From: Flavobacterium foetidum
GTDB lineage: Bacteria > Bacteroidota > Bacteroidia > Flavobacteriales > Flavobacteriaceae
Length of the DNA stretch: 64,000 nucleotides
Direction: 5' to 3'
NCBI RefSeq assembly: GCF_004634245.1
Contig: NZ_SJTF01000009.1
Location: 164,687 to 228,686 of the forward strand
Part shown: in pieces, positions 1 through 9,050 of the stretch
Layout of the letters: each line of letters begins with the position of its first letter
How positions within the stretch are numbered: the stretch's first letter is position 1
Made by a program: the position numbers and the translations under genes
Notes under the pieces: model-generated
What the model was told of the DNA's origin: nothing
What the model saw: the letters and a program-made list of their open reading frames with translations, nothing else
Database searches by the model: none

Positions 1-31
1 AAATCCCAAACTCTTTTGGAATTTGGGATTT
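1..31. terminator. Hairpin terminator, cut by window start
   Basis: A 10-bp stem (AAATCCCAAA paired with TTTGGGATTT) around an 11-nt loop lies just beyond the stop of the minus-strand TPR gene. The T-run expected on the minus strand would fall outside the window. It probably ends that gene and may act in both directions. Confidence 0.55.
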
Positions 32-56
32 GATATTTTGGAATTTAAAGGAAAAT

Positions 57-572
57 TTAGATTTTCTTCATTTGTTCTTTCATCATAGAAATCTGATCTT
101 TCAGCATTCCTTGTTTGTCTAATTTTTTAGCTTCGTTCAATAAATTGGTTGCTTCCAACTTTCTGCGGCGCGACATAGCAACTCCGGCAAGGTTTAATTT
201 AGCTACAGCCAAATCCATATCCATAGATAATCCGAGTTCGATTGCTTTTTTGAAATGTTTTTCTGCTTGGTTGATGTTGGTTTGAGACAACATAATACCG
301 TGTAAATAGTTAAAATATCCTTGTTGTTTTCTTACTAGAGCAGTTTCTGGATTTTTGATGTATGCTAGCCATTTTTTTGCGCCTTCAAAATCTTGTTTTC
401 TTAATTTGAAGAAGGCTAAAAGGATAAATTCGTTTTTAAAATAAAGAAAAATTGGAATTGCAGTAAGCAAAAAAAGGAATATACCATTTCCGATATTGCT
501 TTCTGTAAATTGCCAAATGCCAGCAACTACAAGAAGTCCGGCCAAAATAAGTTTGATAATTTTGTTAAACAT
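57..572 (-). CDS. TPR-containing membrane protein
   Basis: A 171-residue protein with two hydrophobic N-terminal segments (about residues 5-22 and 28-50), followed by a soluble helical part with a TPR-like repeat around residues 85-155 (NINQAEKHFKKAIELG and the helices after it). Such small proteins are common in Flavobacteria and have no defined role; a scaffold at the inner membrane is only a guess. It is divergent from rpmH. A TATCTTTG box on the minus strand at 595-602 fits the Bacteroidota -7 element and supports the start at 572. The fold is moderately supported; the function is unknown. Confidence 0.8.
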   Translation of the reverse strand: MFNKIIKLILAGLLVVAGIWQFTESNIGNGIFLFLLTAIPIFLYFKNEFILLAFFKLRKQDFEGAKKWLAYIKNPETALVRKQQGYFNYLHGIMLSQTNINQAEKHFKKAIELGLSMDMDLAVAKLNLAGVAMSRRRKLEATNLLNEAKKLDKQGMLKDQISMMKEQMKKI

Positions 573-594
573 AATAGATGTATATTTGTGATTG

Positions 595-602
595 CAAAGA
601 TA
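595..602 (-). promoter_or_regulatory. -7 box of the TPR gene
   Basis: TATCTTTG on the minus strand matches the Bacteroidota TAnnTTTG -7 motif, about 23 bp upstream of the ATG. No convincing -33 TTG is seen. Confidence 0.5.
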
Positions 603-636
603 GTAAAAGGAATTAAAAATATTTTTATAAAACTAC

Positions 637-666
637 TTGCCAGAAAAAAAAGTCTTTGTATATTTG
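637..666 (+). promoter_or_regulatory. rpmH promoter
   Basis: A TTG at 637-639 and TATATTTG at 659-666, separated by 19 bp, match the Bacteroidota primary sigma consensus (TTG, about 19 bp, TAnnTTTG). The predicted start of transcription is about 70 bp before rpmH. Confidence 0.7.
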
Positions 667-741
667 CACTCGGTTTTTGAACAACGATATCCAAAACCAA
701 AATAACGAGTTAATAGATACCATTTTTAAAGATACAAAGCA

Positions 742-903
742 ATGAGCAAAAGAACATTTCAACCATCGAAAAGAAAAAGAAGAAATAAGCACGGATTTAT
801 GGACAGAATGGCTTCTGCGAATGGAAGAAAAGTTCTAGCGCGTAGAAGAGCAAAAGGAAGACATAAATTAACTGTTTCTAGCGAGCCTAGACACAAAAAA
901 TAA
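742..903 (+). CDS. rpmH: 50S ribosomal protein L34
   Basis: A 53-residue, very basic protein. It reads [19 protein letters not shown] and later [14 protein letters not shown], which is the full L34 signature. L34 is a small protein of the large ribosomal subunit that binds 23S rRNA. Its size is normal for Bacteroidota. It has its own promoter (TTG/TATATTTG) and a hairpin terminator 20 bp after the stop, so it is probably transcribed alone. Identification is very secure. Confidence 0.97.
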
Positions 904-922
904 TGTTTTTATAAACATACAT

Positions 923-957
923 AAGGCGATTACTTTCTTAGTATCGCCTTTTTTTAT
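923..957 (+). terminator. rpmH terminator
   Basis: An 8-bp stem (AAGGCGAT with ATCGCCTT) around a 12-nt loop is followed by a run of T, which is the shape of a factor-independent terminator just after rpmH. Confidence 0.85.
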
Positions 958-1049
958 ACCTTGTCGGTAAAAAATTTCTCAACATTCTAGTTTATAGTGC
1001 ACTACGAATGTTTTTTGACACACTTTTATAACTACACAATACATAAAAA

Positions 1050-3905
1050 ATGCCTAAAGACACATCAATTAAATCCGTTTTAATAATAGGTTCGGGACCT
1101 ATTGTTATTGGTCAAGCTTGCGAATTCGATTATGCTGGATCTCAATCTGCACGTTCGATTCGTGAAGAAGGAATTGAAGTTATCTTAATTAACTCAAATC
1201 CGGCGACGATTATGACCGACCCATCTATGGCCGATCATATTTATTTGAAACCATTAACTACAAAATCGATTATTGAAATTCTTAAGGAACATCCGCAAAT
1301 TGATGCTGTTTTACCAACAATGGGAGGACAAACAGCTTTAAACTTGTGTTTGGAAGCTGAGGAAAAAGGAATCTGGCAAGATTTCGGAGTAAGATTAATC
1401 GGTGTTGACGTAAATGCGATTAATATTACTGAGGACAGAGAGCAGTTTAAACAGCTTTTAGAAAAAATTAATGTGCCAACTGCACCTGCAAAAACAGCTA
1501 CTTCGTATCTTGAAGGAAAAGAAATTGCTCAGGAATTTGGTTTTCCGCTTGTAATTCGTCCTTCGTTTACACTTGGAGGAACTGGAGCAGCTGTAGTGTA
1601 CAAAAAAGAAGACTTTGATGAGCTTTTAACTCGCGGACTTGAAGCTTCTCCAATTCACGAAGTTTTAATCGACAAAGCTTTGATGGGATGGAAAGAATAC
1701 GAATTAGAGCTTTTAAGAGATAAAAATGACAACGTTGTAATTATCTGTTCTATCGAAAACATGGATCCAATGGGAATCCACACCGGAGATTCGATTACGG
1801 TTGCGCCAGCGATGACGTTATCGGATACCACTTTCCAAAAATTACGTGACTATGCCATCTTAATGATGAGAAGCATCGGAAATTTTGCAGGAGGTTGTAA
1901 CGTACAATTTGCAGTTTCGCCAGACGAAAAAGAAGATATCGTAGCAATCGAAATCAACCCTCGTGTGTCTCGTTCTTCTGCTTTAGCATCAAAAGCGACG
2001 GGATACCCAATTGCTAAAATTGCTTCTAAACTGGCTTTAGGGTACAACTTAGATGAATTGCAAAACCAAATTACAAAATCTACTTCGGCTCTTTTCGAAC
2101 CAACTTTAGATTATGTAATCGTAAAAATACCACGTTGGAACTTCGATAAATTTGAAGGTTCAGACAGAACTTTAGGTCTTCAGATGAAATCTGTAGGTGA
2201 GGTTATGGGAATCGGACGTTCTTTCCAAGAAGCGCTTCACAAAGCCACTCAATCTTTAGAGATTAAGAGAAACGGTTTAGGTGCTGACGGAAAAGGATAC
2301 AAAAATTACGAACAAATTATCGAGAAGTTAACGTATGCAAGCTGGGATCGTGTTTTTGTAATCTACGATGCTATCGCAATGGGAATTCCATTGAGTACCA
2401 TTCATGAAATTACAAGAATCGATATGTGGTTCTTGAAACAATACGAACAGCTTTATACTTTAGAAAAAGAAATCTCAAACTACAAGGTTTCAAATCTTCC
2501 TAAAGAACTATTACTTGAGGCGAAACAAAAAGGTTTTGCCGACAGACAAATCGCTCATATGATGAATTGCCTTGAAAGCGAAGTGCATGCTTTGCGTATG
2601 GAGCAAAAAATCAACCGCGTTTTTAAACTGGTAGATACTTGTGCAGCTGAGTTTAAAGCTCAGACTCCGTATTACTATTCTACTTTTGAAGCTGAAATCG
2701 AAAAAGCAAATGGCGAGCGTTTTGTTGACAACGAAAGTATCGTAACAGACAAAAAGAAAGTAATTGTTCTAGGTTCTGGGCCAAACAGAATCGGGCAAGG
2801 AATCGAGTTTGATTACTCTTGCGTGCACGGAGTTTTAGCTGCAAAGGAGTGTGGTTACGAAACGATTATGATTAACTGTAATCCTGAAACGGTTTCTACA
2901 GATTTTGATACAGCTGATAAATTATATTTCGAACCTGTTTTCTGGGAGCATATTTATGACATTATCCAACACGAAAAACCAGAAGGTGTAATCGTTCAGT
3001 TGGGAGGCCAGACAGCTCTTAAATTAGCAGATAAATTATCTAAATACGGTGTAAAAATCATCGGAACTAGTTTTGACGCCCTTGACTTGGCAGAAGATAG
3101 AGGACGTTTCTCAGACTTATTGACTGAGTTAAACATCCCTTTCCCAAGATTCGGAATCGCTGAAACGGCTGATGAAGCTTCAAAATTAGCGGATACTTTA
3201 GATTTCCCACTTTTAATTCGTCCTTCTTATGTATTAGGAGGTCAGGGAATGAAGATTGTAATCAACAAAAAAGAGCTTGAAGAGCACGTAATCGATTTGT
3301 TGAAAGCAATTCCAGGAAACAAATTATTACTAGACCACTATTTAGCAGGAGCAATCGAAGCTGAAGCAGATGCAATCTGTGATGCTGATGGAAATATTTA
3401 CATCATCGGAATTATGGAGCACATTGAGCCTTGTGGTGTTCACTCTGGTGATAGTAACGCAACATTGCCTCCTTTTAACTTAGGAGAATTTGTAATGCAG
3501 CAAATTAAAGATCATACGCATAAAATCGCGAGAGCTTTAAAAACGGTTGGGTTGATCAACATTCAGTTTGCGATTAAAGATGATACGGTTTACATCATCG
3601 AGGCAAATCCAAGAGCTTCAAGAACAGTTCCGTTTATTGCGAAAGCTTACGGAGAACCTTATGTAAACTACGCTACAAAAGTGATGTTAGGGCACAATAA
3701 GGTAACAGATTTTGATTTCAATCCGCAATTAAACGGTTATGCAATCAAACAGCCGGTTTTCTCTTTCAGCAAATTCCCGAATGTAAACAAAGCGTTAGGG
3801 CCAGAAATGAAGTCAACAGGAGAAAGCATCTTGTTTATCGATGACTTAAAAGACGATCAATTCTACGAATTGTACTCTAGAAGAAAAATGTATTTGAGTA
3901 AATAA
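1050..3905 (+). CDS. carB: Carbamoyl-phosphate synthase large subunit, short form
   Basis: The catalytic subunit makes carbamoyl phosphate from bicarbonate, ammonia delivered by CarA, and two ATP, for arginine and pyrimidine synthesis in the cytosol. The 951 residues contain two ATP-grasp halves. The first begins with SVLIIGSGPIVIGQACEFDY near residue 8 and the second with VIVLGSGPNRIGQGIEFDY near residue 571; both carry the matching NPR/GGQTAL and EINPRVSRSSALASK motifs. The protein stops right after the second half (ALGPEMKSTGES, about residue 917). Compared with the roughly 1,073-residue enterobacterial enzyme, the C-terminal MGS-like allosteric domain is absent. This is not a frameshift, because a terminator follows directly. 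carA is not in this window. Confidence 0.97.
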   Translation: MPKDTSIKSVLIIGSGPIVIGQACEFDYAGSQSARSIREEGIEVILINSNPATIMTDPSMADHIYLKPLTTKSIIEILKEHPQIDAVLPTMGGQTALNLCLEAEEKGIWQDFGVRLIGVDVNAINITEDREQFKQLLEKINVPTAPAKTATSYLEGKEIAQEFGFPLVIRPSFTLGGTGAAVVYKKEDFDELLTRGLEASPIHEVLIDKALMGWKEYELELLRDKNDNVVIICSIENMDPMGIHTGDSITVAPAMTLSDTTFQKLRDYAILMMRSIGNFAGGCNVQFAVSPDEKEDIVAIEINPRVSRSSALASKATGYPIAKIASKLALGYNLDELQNQITKSTSALFEPTLDYVIVKIPRWNFDKFEGSDRTLGLQMKSVGEVMGIGRSFQEALHKATQSLEIKRNGLGADGKGYKNYEQIIEKLTYASWDRVFVIYDAIAMGIPLSTIHEITRIDMWFLKQYEQLYTLEKEISNYKVSNLPKELLLEAKQKGFADRQIAHMMNCLESEVHALRMEQKINRVFKLVDTCAAEFKAQTPYYYSTFEAEIEKANGERFVDNESIVTDKKKVIVLGSGPNRIGQGIEFDYSCVHGVLAAKECGYETIMINCNPETVSTDFDTADKLYFEPVFWEHIYDIIQHEKPEGVIVQLGGQTALKLADKLSKYGVKIIGTSFDALDLAEDRGRFSDLLTELNIPFPRFGIAETADEASKLADTLDFPLLIRPSYVLGGQGMKIVINKKELEEHVIDLLKAIPGNKLLLDHYLAGAIEAEADAICDADGNIYIIGIMEHIEPCGVHSGDSNATLPPFNLGEFVMQQIKDHTHKIARALKTVGLINIQFAIKDDTVYIIEANPRASRTVPFIAKAYGEPYVNYATKVMLGHNKVTDFDFNPQLNGYAIKQPVFSFSKFPNVNKALGPEMKSTGESILFIDDLKDDQFYELYSRRKMYLSK

Positions 3906-3928
3906 TCTCTCAGATTCTATTATAAAAG

Positions 3929-3957
3929 AAAAGCTCCGATTTTATGTTGGAGCTTTC
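3929..3957. terminator. carB terminator
   Basis: An 8-bp stem AAAGCTCC/GGAGCTTT (3930-3937 and 3949-3956) with an 11-nt loop lies between the convergent carB and a lipoprotein gene, so it could serve both. Confidence 0.75.
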
Positions 3958-3980
3958 TTGTTTTAAATTTGTGTGTTTGC

Positions 3981-4529
3981 TTAATAAGCAACATCATATC
4001 TGTAACTGAAAGTTCCGTCAGTTACTTTTGTTGTAACAGGATTTGATACGCTGACAGGTTTTGACTGATCTTCGACGCAATTAAACCAGAACGTTCCTTT
4101 TACTGTTTTTGCATTGGTATCAACTGCTGTTATCACCAAACTGCCTTCAATCGGATATTGGATATTGGTGCCTTTGCTGTTGTACGACATTTCTATTTGA
4201 GTTTTAGAAGCGTCATATGTAGCAGCTGTAATAGCATATGTTCCAACTTTAAGGTCAGTTCTTTTAATGAAAATCCTAATTTCATCAATTAAAGTTTTTC
4301 TTCCTTGAAGTTGAATATAATGTGTTTCTGGGTAGTAATTAAATAATGGCTTGGTTGCATAGTCAGATGCAAATGGATTTTTCATTTCCCATAAGGTTCC
4401 GTCAATTTTTGCTGTCATTGCAAATTTTGACACAGGGTTTTCATCTGGTGTATCGCCGTTGTTGTCATCGCTTGAGCAACTGCTTAGAATTAAAGTTAAG
4501 AAAAGAAATAAAATTTTTGTTGTTTTCAT
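3981..4529 (-). CDS. Lipoprotein, DUF6252-like
   Basis: A 182-residue exported lipoprotein. It has a hydrophobic signal ending in LILSSC at residue 18 and the SSDD sequence after the Cys that is typical of Flavobacterial surface lipoproteins. The mature part starts with a KFAMTAKIDGTLWEM segment and is rich in beta strands, which resembles small DUF6252-type lipoproteins. The family call is from memory of that pattern. No enzymatic motif is seen. It is convergent with carB and has no obvious operon partner. Confidence 0.75.
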   Translation of the reverse strand: MKTTKILFLFLTLILSSCSSDDNNGDTPDENPVSKFAMTAKIDGTLWEMKNPFASDYATKPLFNYYPETHYIQLQGRKTLIDEIRIFIKRTDLKVGTYAITAATYDASKTQIEMSYNSKGTNIQYPIEGSLVITAVDTNAKTVKGTFWFNCVEDQSKPVSVSNPVTTKVTDGTFSYRYDVAY

Positions 4530-4627
4530 TTATGGATTTGTTTTTGGTTATGAGTCAAATGTAAATGAATATTTGTTAATATATTTATTGCTTTTTCAGA
4601 AAATTATGATTAATTATTAGCGTAAAA

Positions 4628-4650
4628 AAAAACTCCAAATCGGAGCTTTT
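4628..4650 (-). terminator. Terminator of the YiaA-like gene
   Basis: On the minus strand a short GC stem (CTCC/GGAG plus flanking A-T pairs) is followed by nine T residues, just after the stop of the YiaA-like gene. The stem is short, so this is moderately supported. Confidence 0.55.
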
Positions 4651-4662
4651 ACATTTTTTAGG

Positions 4663-5061
4663 TTATTCGGTTTTGTTGAATGCCATATTATCCCTTGTAT
4701 TTTTTTGCACCGAAATGGCACCAAATAATGCTAATAAAAAAGCAAAAGCATAAAATCCTTTTTCGCTTGGCAGAATCGTGGCATTCCAAAGTCCAACTAC
4801 TAAAAGTACAATCGAAAGCAATGTTCCGAACCAGCAGATTCCGTAATAAATATCAGTTACGGGAAGTTTTTCAAGTTTGTCTCTAACACTTTTTTGTAAT
4901 GAAACTACAGCGAAAAGACCAAACATTAAAACGGTAAAATAATATCCTTTTTCATTTAAAAGCATTTCTGCTCTGGCAAGTCCGACAATAAATCCGATTG
5001 TTCCTGCTCCAAGGGCGACCCAAGATGCCGCAATAAAGGCATTTGATGTTTTTTGTATCAT
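4663..5061 (-). CDS. YiaA/YiaB-like inner membrane protein
   Basis: A 132-residue integral membrane protein with four hydrophobic helices in two repeats. Each repeat ends in a similar cytosolic motif (SLQKSVRDKLE near residue 54 and SVQKNTRDNMAF near residue 118). This two-helix repeat with a KGYYF/KGFYAF segment is the hallmark of the YiaAB family, whose function is not known. It appears to be a single gene with its own terminator. The family assignment is fairly secure. Confidence 0.85.
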   Translation of the reverse strand: MIQKTSNAFIAASWVALGAGTIGFIVGLARAEMLLNEKGYYFTVLMFGLFAVVSLQKSVRDKLEKLPVTDIYYGICWFGTLLSIVLLVVGLWNATILPSEKGFYAFAFLLALFGAISVQKNTRDNMAFNKTE

Positions 5062-5206
5062 ATTAATTCTGGTTTAATTAGGTTTTGAGATTTGATTTTT
5101 TGGCGAATAGAGAATCTCATTTCGTAAATGTAATTATTTTTGATTAACAGCAACATAAAAACCAAGTTAAAATTAGTAGGTATAATCTTCTTTAAAATAA
5201 AAAAGA

Positions 5207-5229
5207 AAAGCCTCGTAATTGAGGCTTTC
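5207..5229 (-). terminator. Terminator of the sigma/DUF4252 operon
   Basis: An 8-bp stem AAAGCCTC/GAGGCTTT with a 6-nt loop is followed on the minus strand by T-rich sequence, 24 bp beyond the last gene of the operon. Confidence 0.75.
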
Positions 5230-5252
5230 TTGAGTGTAAAAAGTAAGATGTT

Positions 5253-5792
5253 TTATTTTTTAAGCAACTGTTGCAAAGGCTTGAGTTGCTCCATGTCAAT
5301 TTTTGATTTTTGCAGTACCGACATCAAAGTCATGATGTTGTTTGGGTTCATATTGTTTCCTAAAACGCGTACTACCGCAAATCCGTTTTCTTTTCTGTTG
5401 GCAAAAATGACAAATTCTTTTATGTTGTCATCACTACCGATATAACTTACAGAAGCTCCGTCTTTGCCCGAACCAAATTTCATCAATTCCTGGTATTTTG
5501 GATCTTTCAATATGGCTTTTACCTTTGCTCGTTCTGTTTCAAACTGTGTCTGATTATTTTGATCGGCTTTAAAGGCAAGAATGTTCATCTTATCAAAAGA
5601 ATTCAGCGCTTCGTTTTGTTCTGCAGATAGTTTTGTTTTTTCAATATTTAAAATATCAGGAGAAATATCCAGCGCAATAAAATCCTTTTTCTCTGAATTT
5701 TCGACAAAATATTTTTGAAGAGAAGGTTCAGAATTACAGCTTACCAATGTCAGTAAGAAGCATAAGGCTGAGGTTAAAAGAGCGGCCTTCAT
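5253..5792 (-). CDS. DUF4252 lipoprotein
   Basis: A 179-residue lipoprotein starting MKAALLTSALCFLLTLVSC, with the lipobox Cys at residue 19. I chose the ATG at 5792 because it gives this clean signal peptide and lies one base after the upstream stop; a longer reading starting at 5873 would add 27 non-signal residues inside the neighbouring gene. The mature part matches DUF4252, a Bacteroidota family of small exported proteins often encoded with ECF sigma and anti-sigma genes. Its role is unknown. It is the last gene of a four-gene operon, and the preceding gene is a paralogue. Confidence 0.85.
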   Translation of the reverse strand: MKAALLTSALCFLLTLVSCNSEPSLQKYFVENSEKKDFIALDISPDILNIEKTKLSAEQNEALNSFDKMNILAFKADQNNQTQFETERAKVKAILKDPKYQELMKFGSGKDGASVSYIGSDDNIKEFVIFANRKENGFAVVRVLGNNMNPNNIMTLMSVLQKSKIDMEQLKPLQQLLKK

Positions 5793-5793
5793 A

Positions 5794-6324
5794 TTATCTT
5801 TTGCCTTTAGAGGCTTTTTTAAGGTCAGAACCACCCGGTAATTGCATCTTGTCTGTGAGCACCGAAATTTCATTTAGGTCAAAATTACCTGTTAGAGACA
5901 ATAAAACAGTATCATCATTTTTGGCACCTTCCACATACATCAGCAATTCTCTAATTTGAGTATCGCTTGCACCAGATTTTACCATTATTTTGACATTTTT
6001 ACCACTGTCGTTAATGCGCATTAATTCTTCTAAACCTGCAGTTTTAATATATTTTTCTGCAGTAGCTTTCATATCAGCTTCAACTTTAGGATTCTTAGTA
6101 GTAAATACTTTTAAGTAATCTAACTTTTTAATAAGACTGATGTATTGCTGAGTTTGTTTGTCAGAAGCATCTACTTTTACTTTGCTCATTAAATCGAACA
6201 TTTTTTTGTTTACAATTACAGAAGTCACTTCATCTTGACCGTCAAATTTGTCAAAAGCATTTTGTGCATAAAAGAATTGTGTGATGAAGACAAAAACTAA
6301 GGTGAATAAGAATGTCTTGTTCAT
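5794..6324 (-). CDS. DUF4252 periplasmic protein
   Basis: A 176-residue protein with a cleavable signal peptide (MNKTFLFTLVFVFITQFFYAQ). I preferred the ATG at 6324 over one 45 bp upstream because the signal peptide then begins at residue 1. The rest resembles DUF4252, with the repeated pattern of a lysine-rich helix (KKLDYLKVFTT) followed by a beta-rich half. It pairs with the lipoprotein DUF4252 gene directly downstream. An ECF regulon output in the cell envelope is likely; the biochemical role is unknown. Confidence 0.85.
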   Translation of the reverse strand: MNKTFLFTLVFVFITQFFYAQNAFDKFDGQDEVTSVIVNKKMFDLMSKVKVDASDKQTQQYISLIKKLDYLKVFTTKNPKVEADMKATAEKYIKTAGLEELMRINDSGKNVKIMVKSGASDTQIRELLMYVEGAKNDDTVLLSLTGNFDLNEISVLTDKMQLPGGSDLKKASKGKR

Positions 6325-6384
6325 GTTGCTTGTACTGTTTTTTCTGTTTTCTAAGACTATTGATTTCATTTTTTGATTGATTTT

Positions 6385-6855
6385 TTACTGTTTAAAGATT
6401 TTATTTTTTGATTTCTCGTATTCGTTAATGTACTGTACACTTTCAATACCTACATTAACATTGTTTGATAATAATGCCAAAGCTTTCTGAGTTGCCTTGA
6501 GCGCTTCTTCAGGATCATCGTAGGTTCCTAGTTCTGTTTGCGAAGCCACCGCAGTTTGTGTACTATCTTCGCTCACATAAAAAAAGGTTCCAATTCCTAT
6601 CAAGAGAACAGCCGCAGCAGCAATTGACAGCCACGCTTTTTTTCGCTTAGTAGTGCGAGAATTTGTTAGCATAATGTCATTAGTATACTCTGGTTCTCTT
6701 GCTTGAGAGAAATAAGCAAACAAAGGTTTGTACTGCTCCAAATGCTGCGCAACATCTGGTGAAGAAAAATATTCTTTTAATTTTTTTTCTTCGGCAGTGC
6801 TTGTTTCTCCCTGAAAGTATTTTTCTAATAGATTTTCTATATTATTTAGTTCCAT
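6385..6855 (-). CDS. Probable membrane anti-sigma factor
   Basis: A 156-residue single-pass protein. It has an N-terminal cytosolic part (LEKYFQGETSTAEEKKLKEYF, residues 9-29), typical of Bacteroidota anti-sigma proteins, then a transmembrane helix at about residues 75-92 and a short periplasmic tail. Its start overlaps the sigma gene by 14 bp, which suggests translational coupling. By position and topology it would hold the upstream sigma factor at the membrane. No zinc-binding HxxxCxxC motif is seen. Confidence 0.75.
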   Translation of the reverse strand: MELNNIENLLEKYFQGETSTAEEKKLKEYFSSPDVAQHLEQYKPLFAYFSQAREPEYTNDIMLTNSRTTKRKKAWLSIAAAAVLLIGIGTFFYVSEDSTQTAVASQTELGTYDDPEEALKATQKALALLSNNVNVGIESVQYINEYEKSKNKIFKQ

Positions 6856-7351
6856 AAAGGTGTGTATTAATCATTGATTCTCTAATTTTTTTTCTGGCTC
6901 TCGAAAGTGCCACTCGTATCGCAGTTTCGTTCATGTTGACAATTTTCGCTATTTCATCAAATTCATATTGCTCAACATCCCGAAGCTGTATTAGTAGCTG
7001 CATTTGTTCTGGCAGCTGATTTATTATTTTTTCTACCCATTCTAAACTGTCGGCATCTTCCAGTTTTTTGTCTAGTCTTGGTTGATTGTCTGTATAATTA
7101 TTATGAACGATTTTTAGATTCCCGGCCCGTTTTGATTTTAACTGATCTAGACAATAATTTTTGGTCATCGTCATGGCAAGCGCTTCAACACTGTTGTAAT
7201 CTTGAAGGTTTTCTTTTTTGTTCCATAATTTTACCATTACTTCCTGTGTTGCATCTTCTGCTTCTTCGGTACTGGTGAGCAATCGTTTTGCCAGACGAAA
7301 AACTTTGTCTTTAAACGGATTTATTAATTCTATAAATACATTTTGGTTCAT
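6842..7351 (-). CDS. ECF-type RNA polymerase sigma factor
   Basis: A 169-residue sigma-70 family protein of ECF size. Region 2 (KDKVFRLAKRLLTSTEEAEDATQEVMVKLW) lies near residues 14-45. Region 4 (LPEQMQLLIQLRDVEQYEFDEIAKIVNMNETAIRVALSRARKKIRE) lies near residues 110-158 and includes the DNA-recognition helix. It is the first gene of an operon with a membrane anti-sigma factor and two DUF4252 proteins. It probably responds to an envelope signal; the signal cannot be read from the sequence. Confidence 0.93.
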   Translation of the reverse strand: MNQNVFIELINPFKDKVFRLAKRLLTSTEEAEDATQEVMVKLWNKKENLQDYNSVEALAMTMTKNYCLDQLKSKRAGNLKIVHNNYTDNQPRLDKKLEDADSLEWVEKIINQLPEQMQLLIQLRDVEQYEFDEIAKIVNMNETAIRVALSRARKKIRESMINTHLYGTK

Positions 7352-7510
7352 TAATACGATGGTTATTCGTTAGCTTATATAGTCAAGACGAGGCACTATT
7401 ATTTTTGTTACAAGAAATATTTTTTTTCTGTAAAAAATTACTGTAAGGAGATTAAAGATAAAACTAAAGATAGTACTTTTACGTTTATATGATATTATAA
7501 CCAATATATT

Positions 7511-8980
7511 ATGAAAACACCTTTAAAGAGCTTTCTGTTTCTTTTTTTACTTGTCTTTTCTTTGCAGTCCTGTGAAGACGAAAATGATAAAGCCGCACCC
7601 GCAGCGATTCAAGTCAATGATTTTATCTGGAAGGGTTTAAATGAAGTTTATTTATGGCAACAAGATGTGCCTAATCTAGCCGATAACCGTTTTGCCTCTC
7701 AGAATGATTTAAATAACTTTTTGGAAGGTTATGCTAAACCCGAAGATTTGTTTGAAGATTTATTGTACAAGCCCGAAAGTAAATACCCAAACGGTGATGC
7801 GGTTGATCGTTTCAGCTGGATTGTTTCTGACTATACCGTTTTGGAGCAGGAGTTGGGTGGAATTTCAAAAAATAATGGTGTTGATTTTAGACTAGGCCGC
7901 ATTAGCGCTAGCTCTGATGATCTTGTAGGTTATGTGCGTTACATTATTCCGAATTCTGATGCTGCTACAAAAGCGATAAAACGTGGAGATCTTTTTACCG
8001 GTGTAAACGGAACCAAACTTACGGTTTCCAATTATCAGCAGTTGTTAATGAATCAGGATAGTTATACTTTGAATATGGCAGACAGAAGCGGTGCTACATT
8101 TGTGCTAAACGGAAAATCGGTTTCGCTAACCAAAACGGTTCTTGAAGAAAATCCGATTTATATCAATAAAGTTATTCCTTCGGGAACTCATAAAATTGGT
8201 TATTTGATGTATAACGGATTTTATGCCGATTACGATGAAAGACTAAATCAGGCTTTTGGCGAATTGAAAGCGCAAGGAGTGACCGACTTGGTTTTAGATT
8301 TGCGTTACAACGGAGGAGGTTCTGTACGATCTTCTACGCGATTGGCGACGATGATTACAGGTCAGTTTTCGAATCAGATCTTTTCAAAAAGACAATATAA
8401 TTCTAAACTGATGCAAGTCTTTAATCCAGAATCCTTAAACGAAAGATTTGTTTCTGATATTGACGGGAAAGCAGTAAATAGCTTAAATTTAGGAACTATA
8501 TATATTATTACTACGGCAAGTACAGCTTCTGCAAGTGAATTGATCATAAACGGATTGAAACCCTATATTAATGTTGTACAGATTGGAGAAACAACTATTG
8601 GCAAAAATGTTGGGTCTTTTACAGTTTATGATTCTGATACTTATATTACTAAGGAAGGAATTAACAGAAATCATAAGTATGCAATGCAACCACTGGTTTT
8701 TAAAATCGCAAATGCTCAAAATTTTGGCGATTACCAGCAAGGCTTGAGTCCGACCTATGAACAGTACGAAAAAGTGGCAACCTATGGTGTTTTAGGAGAT
8801 CCGACTGAACCATTGTTAAGTCTGGCAATTTCTAAAATTACAGGTTCTGCTGCCAAAAGAGTACCTGATGTTTCTGATGAACCAAACAGCCCTTACTTTA
8901 CAGACTCAAAAATCTTAAATGGACTTCGTCACGGAATGTATCTTACTACAGCTCCAAAAGAGTTCTTAAACTTAAAATAA
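7511..8980 (+). CDS. S41 family C-terminal-processing peptidase, lipoprotein
   Basis: A 489-residue exported lipoprotein (lipobox LQSC, Cys21). After an N-terminal helical domain and a PDZ-like segment (around residues 115-200, GYVRYIIPNSDAA), the S41 core follows. DLVLDLRYNGGGSV near residue 260 is the classic substrate-strand motif. TASTASASELIINGL near residue 335 carries the catalytic Ser, and IGETTIGKNVGS near residue 360 carries the general-base Lys. The enzyme would cleave proteins at their C-termini in the periplasm or at the cell surface. It is a single gene flanked by a strong terminator. Its substrate is unknown. Confidence 0.93.
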   Translation: MKTPLKSFLFLFLLVFSLQSCEDENDKAAPAAIQVNDFIWKGLNEVYLWQQDVPNLADNRFASQNDLNNFLEGYAKPEDLFEDLLYKPESKYPNGDAVDRFSWIVSDYTVLEQELGGISKNNGVDFRLGRISASSDDLVGYVRYIIPNSDAATKAIKRGDLFTGVNGTKLTVSNYQQLLMNQDSYTLNMADRSGATFVLNGKSVSLTKTVLEENPIYINKVIPSGTHKIGYLMYNGFYADYDERLNQAFGELKAQGVTDLVLDLRYNGGGSVRSSTRLATMITGQFSNQIFSKRQYNSKLMQVFNPESLNERFVSDIDGKAVNSLNLGTIYIITTASTASASELIINGLKPYINVVQIGETTIGKNVGSFTVYDSDTYITKEGINRNHKYAMQPLVFKIANAQNFGDYQQGLSPTYEQYEKVATYGVLGDPTEPLLSLAISKITGSAAKRVPDVSDEPNSPYFTDSKILNGLRHGMYLTTAPKEFLNLK

Positions 8981-8981
8981 T

Positions 8982-9016
8982 AAAAAAGGCTTTCAGAAAA
9001 ACGAAAGCCTTTTTTT
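8982..9016. terminator. Bidirectional terminator
   Basis: A stem of about 13 bp (AAAAAAGGCTTTC with GAAAGCCTTTTTT) and an 8-nt loop lies between the convergent S41 peptidase and btuG-like genes, with T-runs on both strands. Confidence 0.9.
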
Positions 9017-9050
9017 ATCCAAAAATATAATCAAATTCTAAAGCAAAAAG

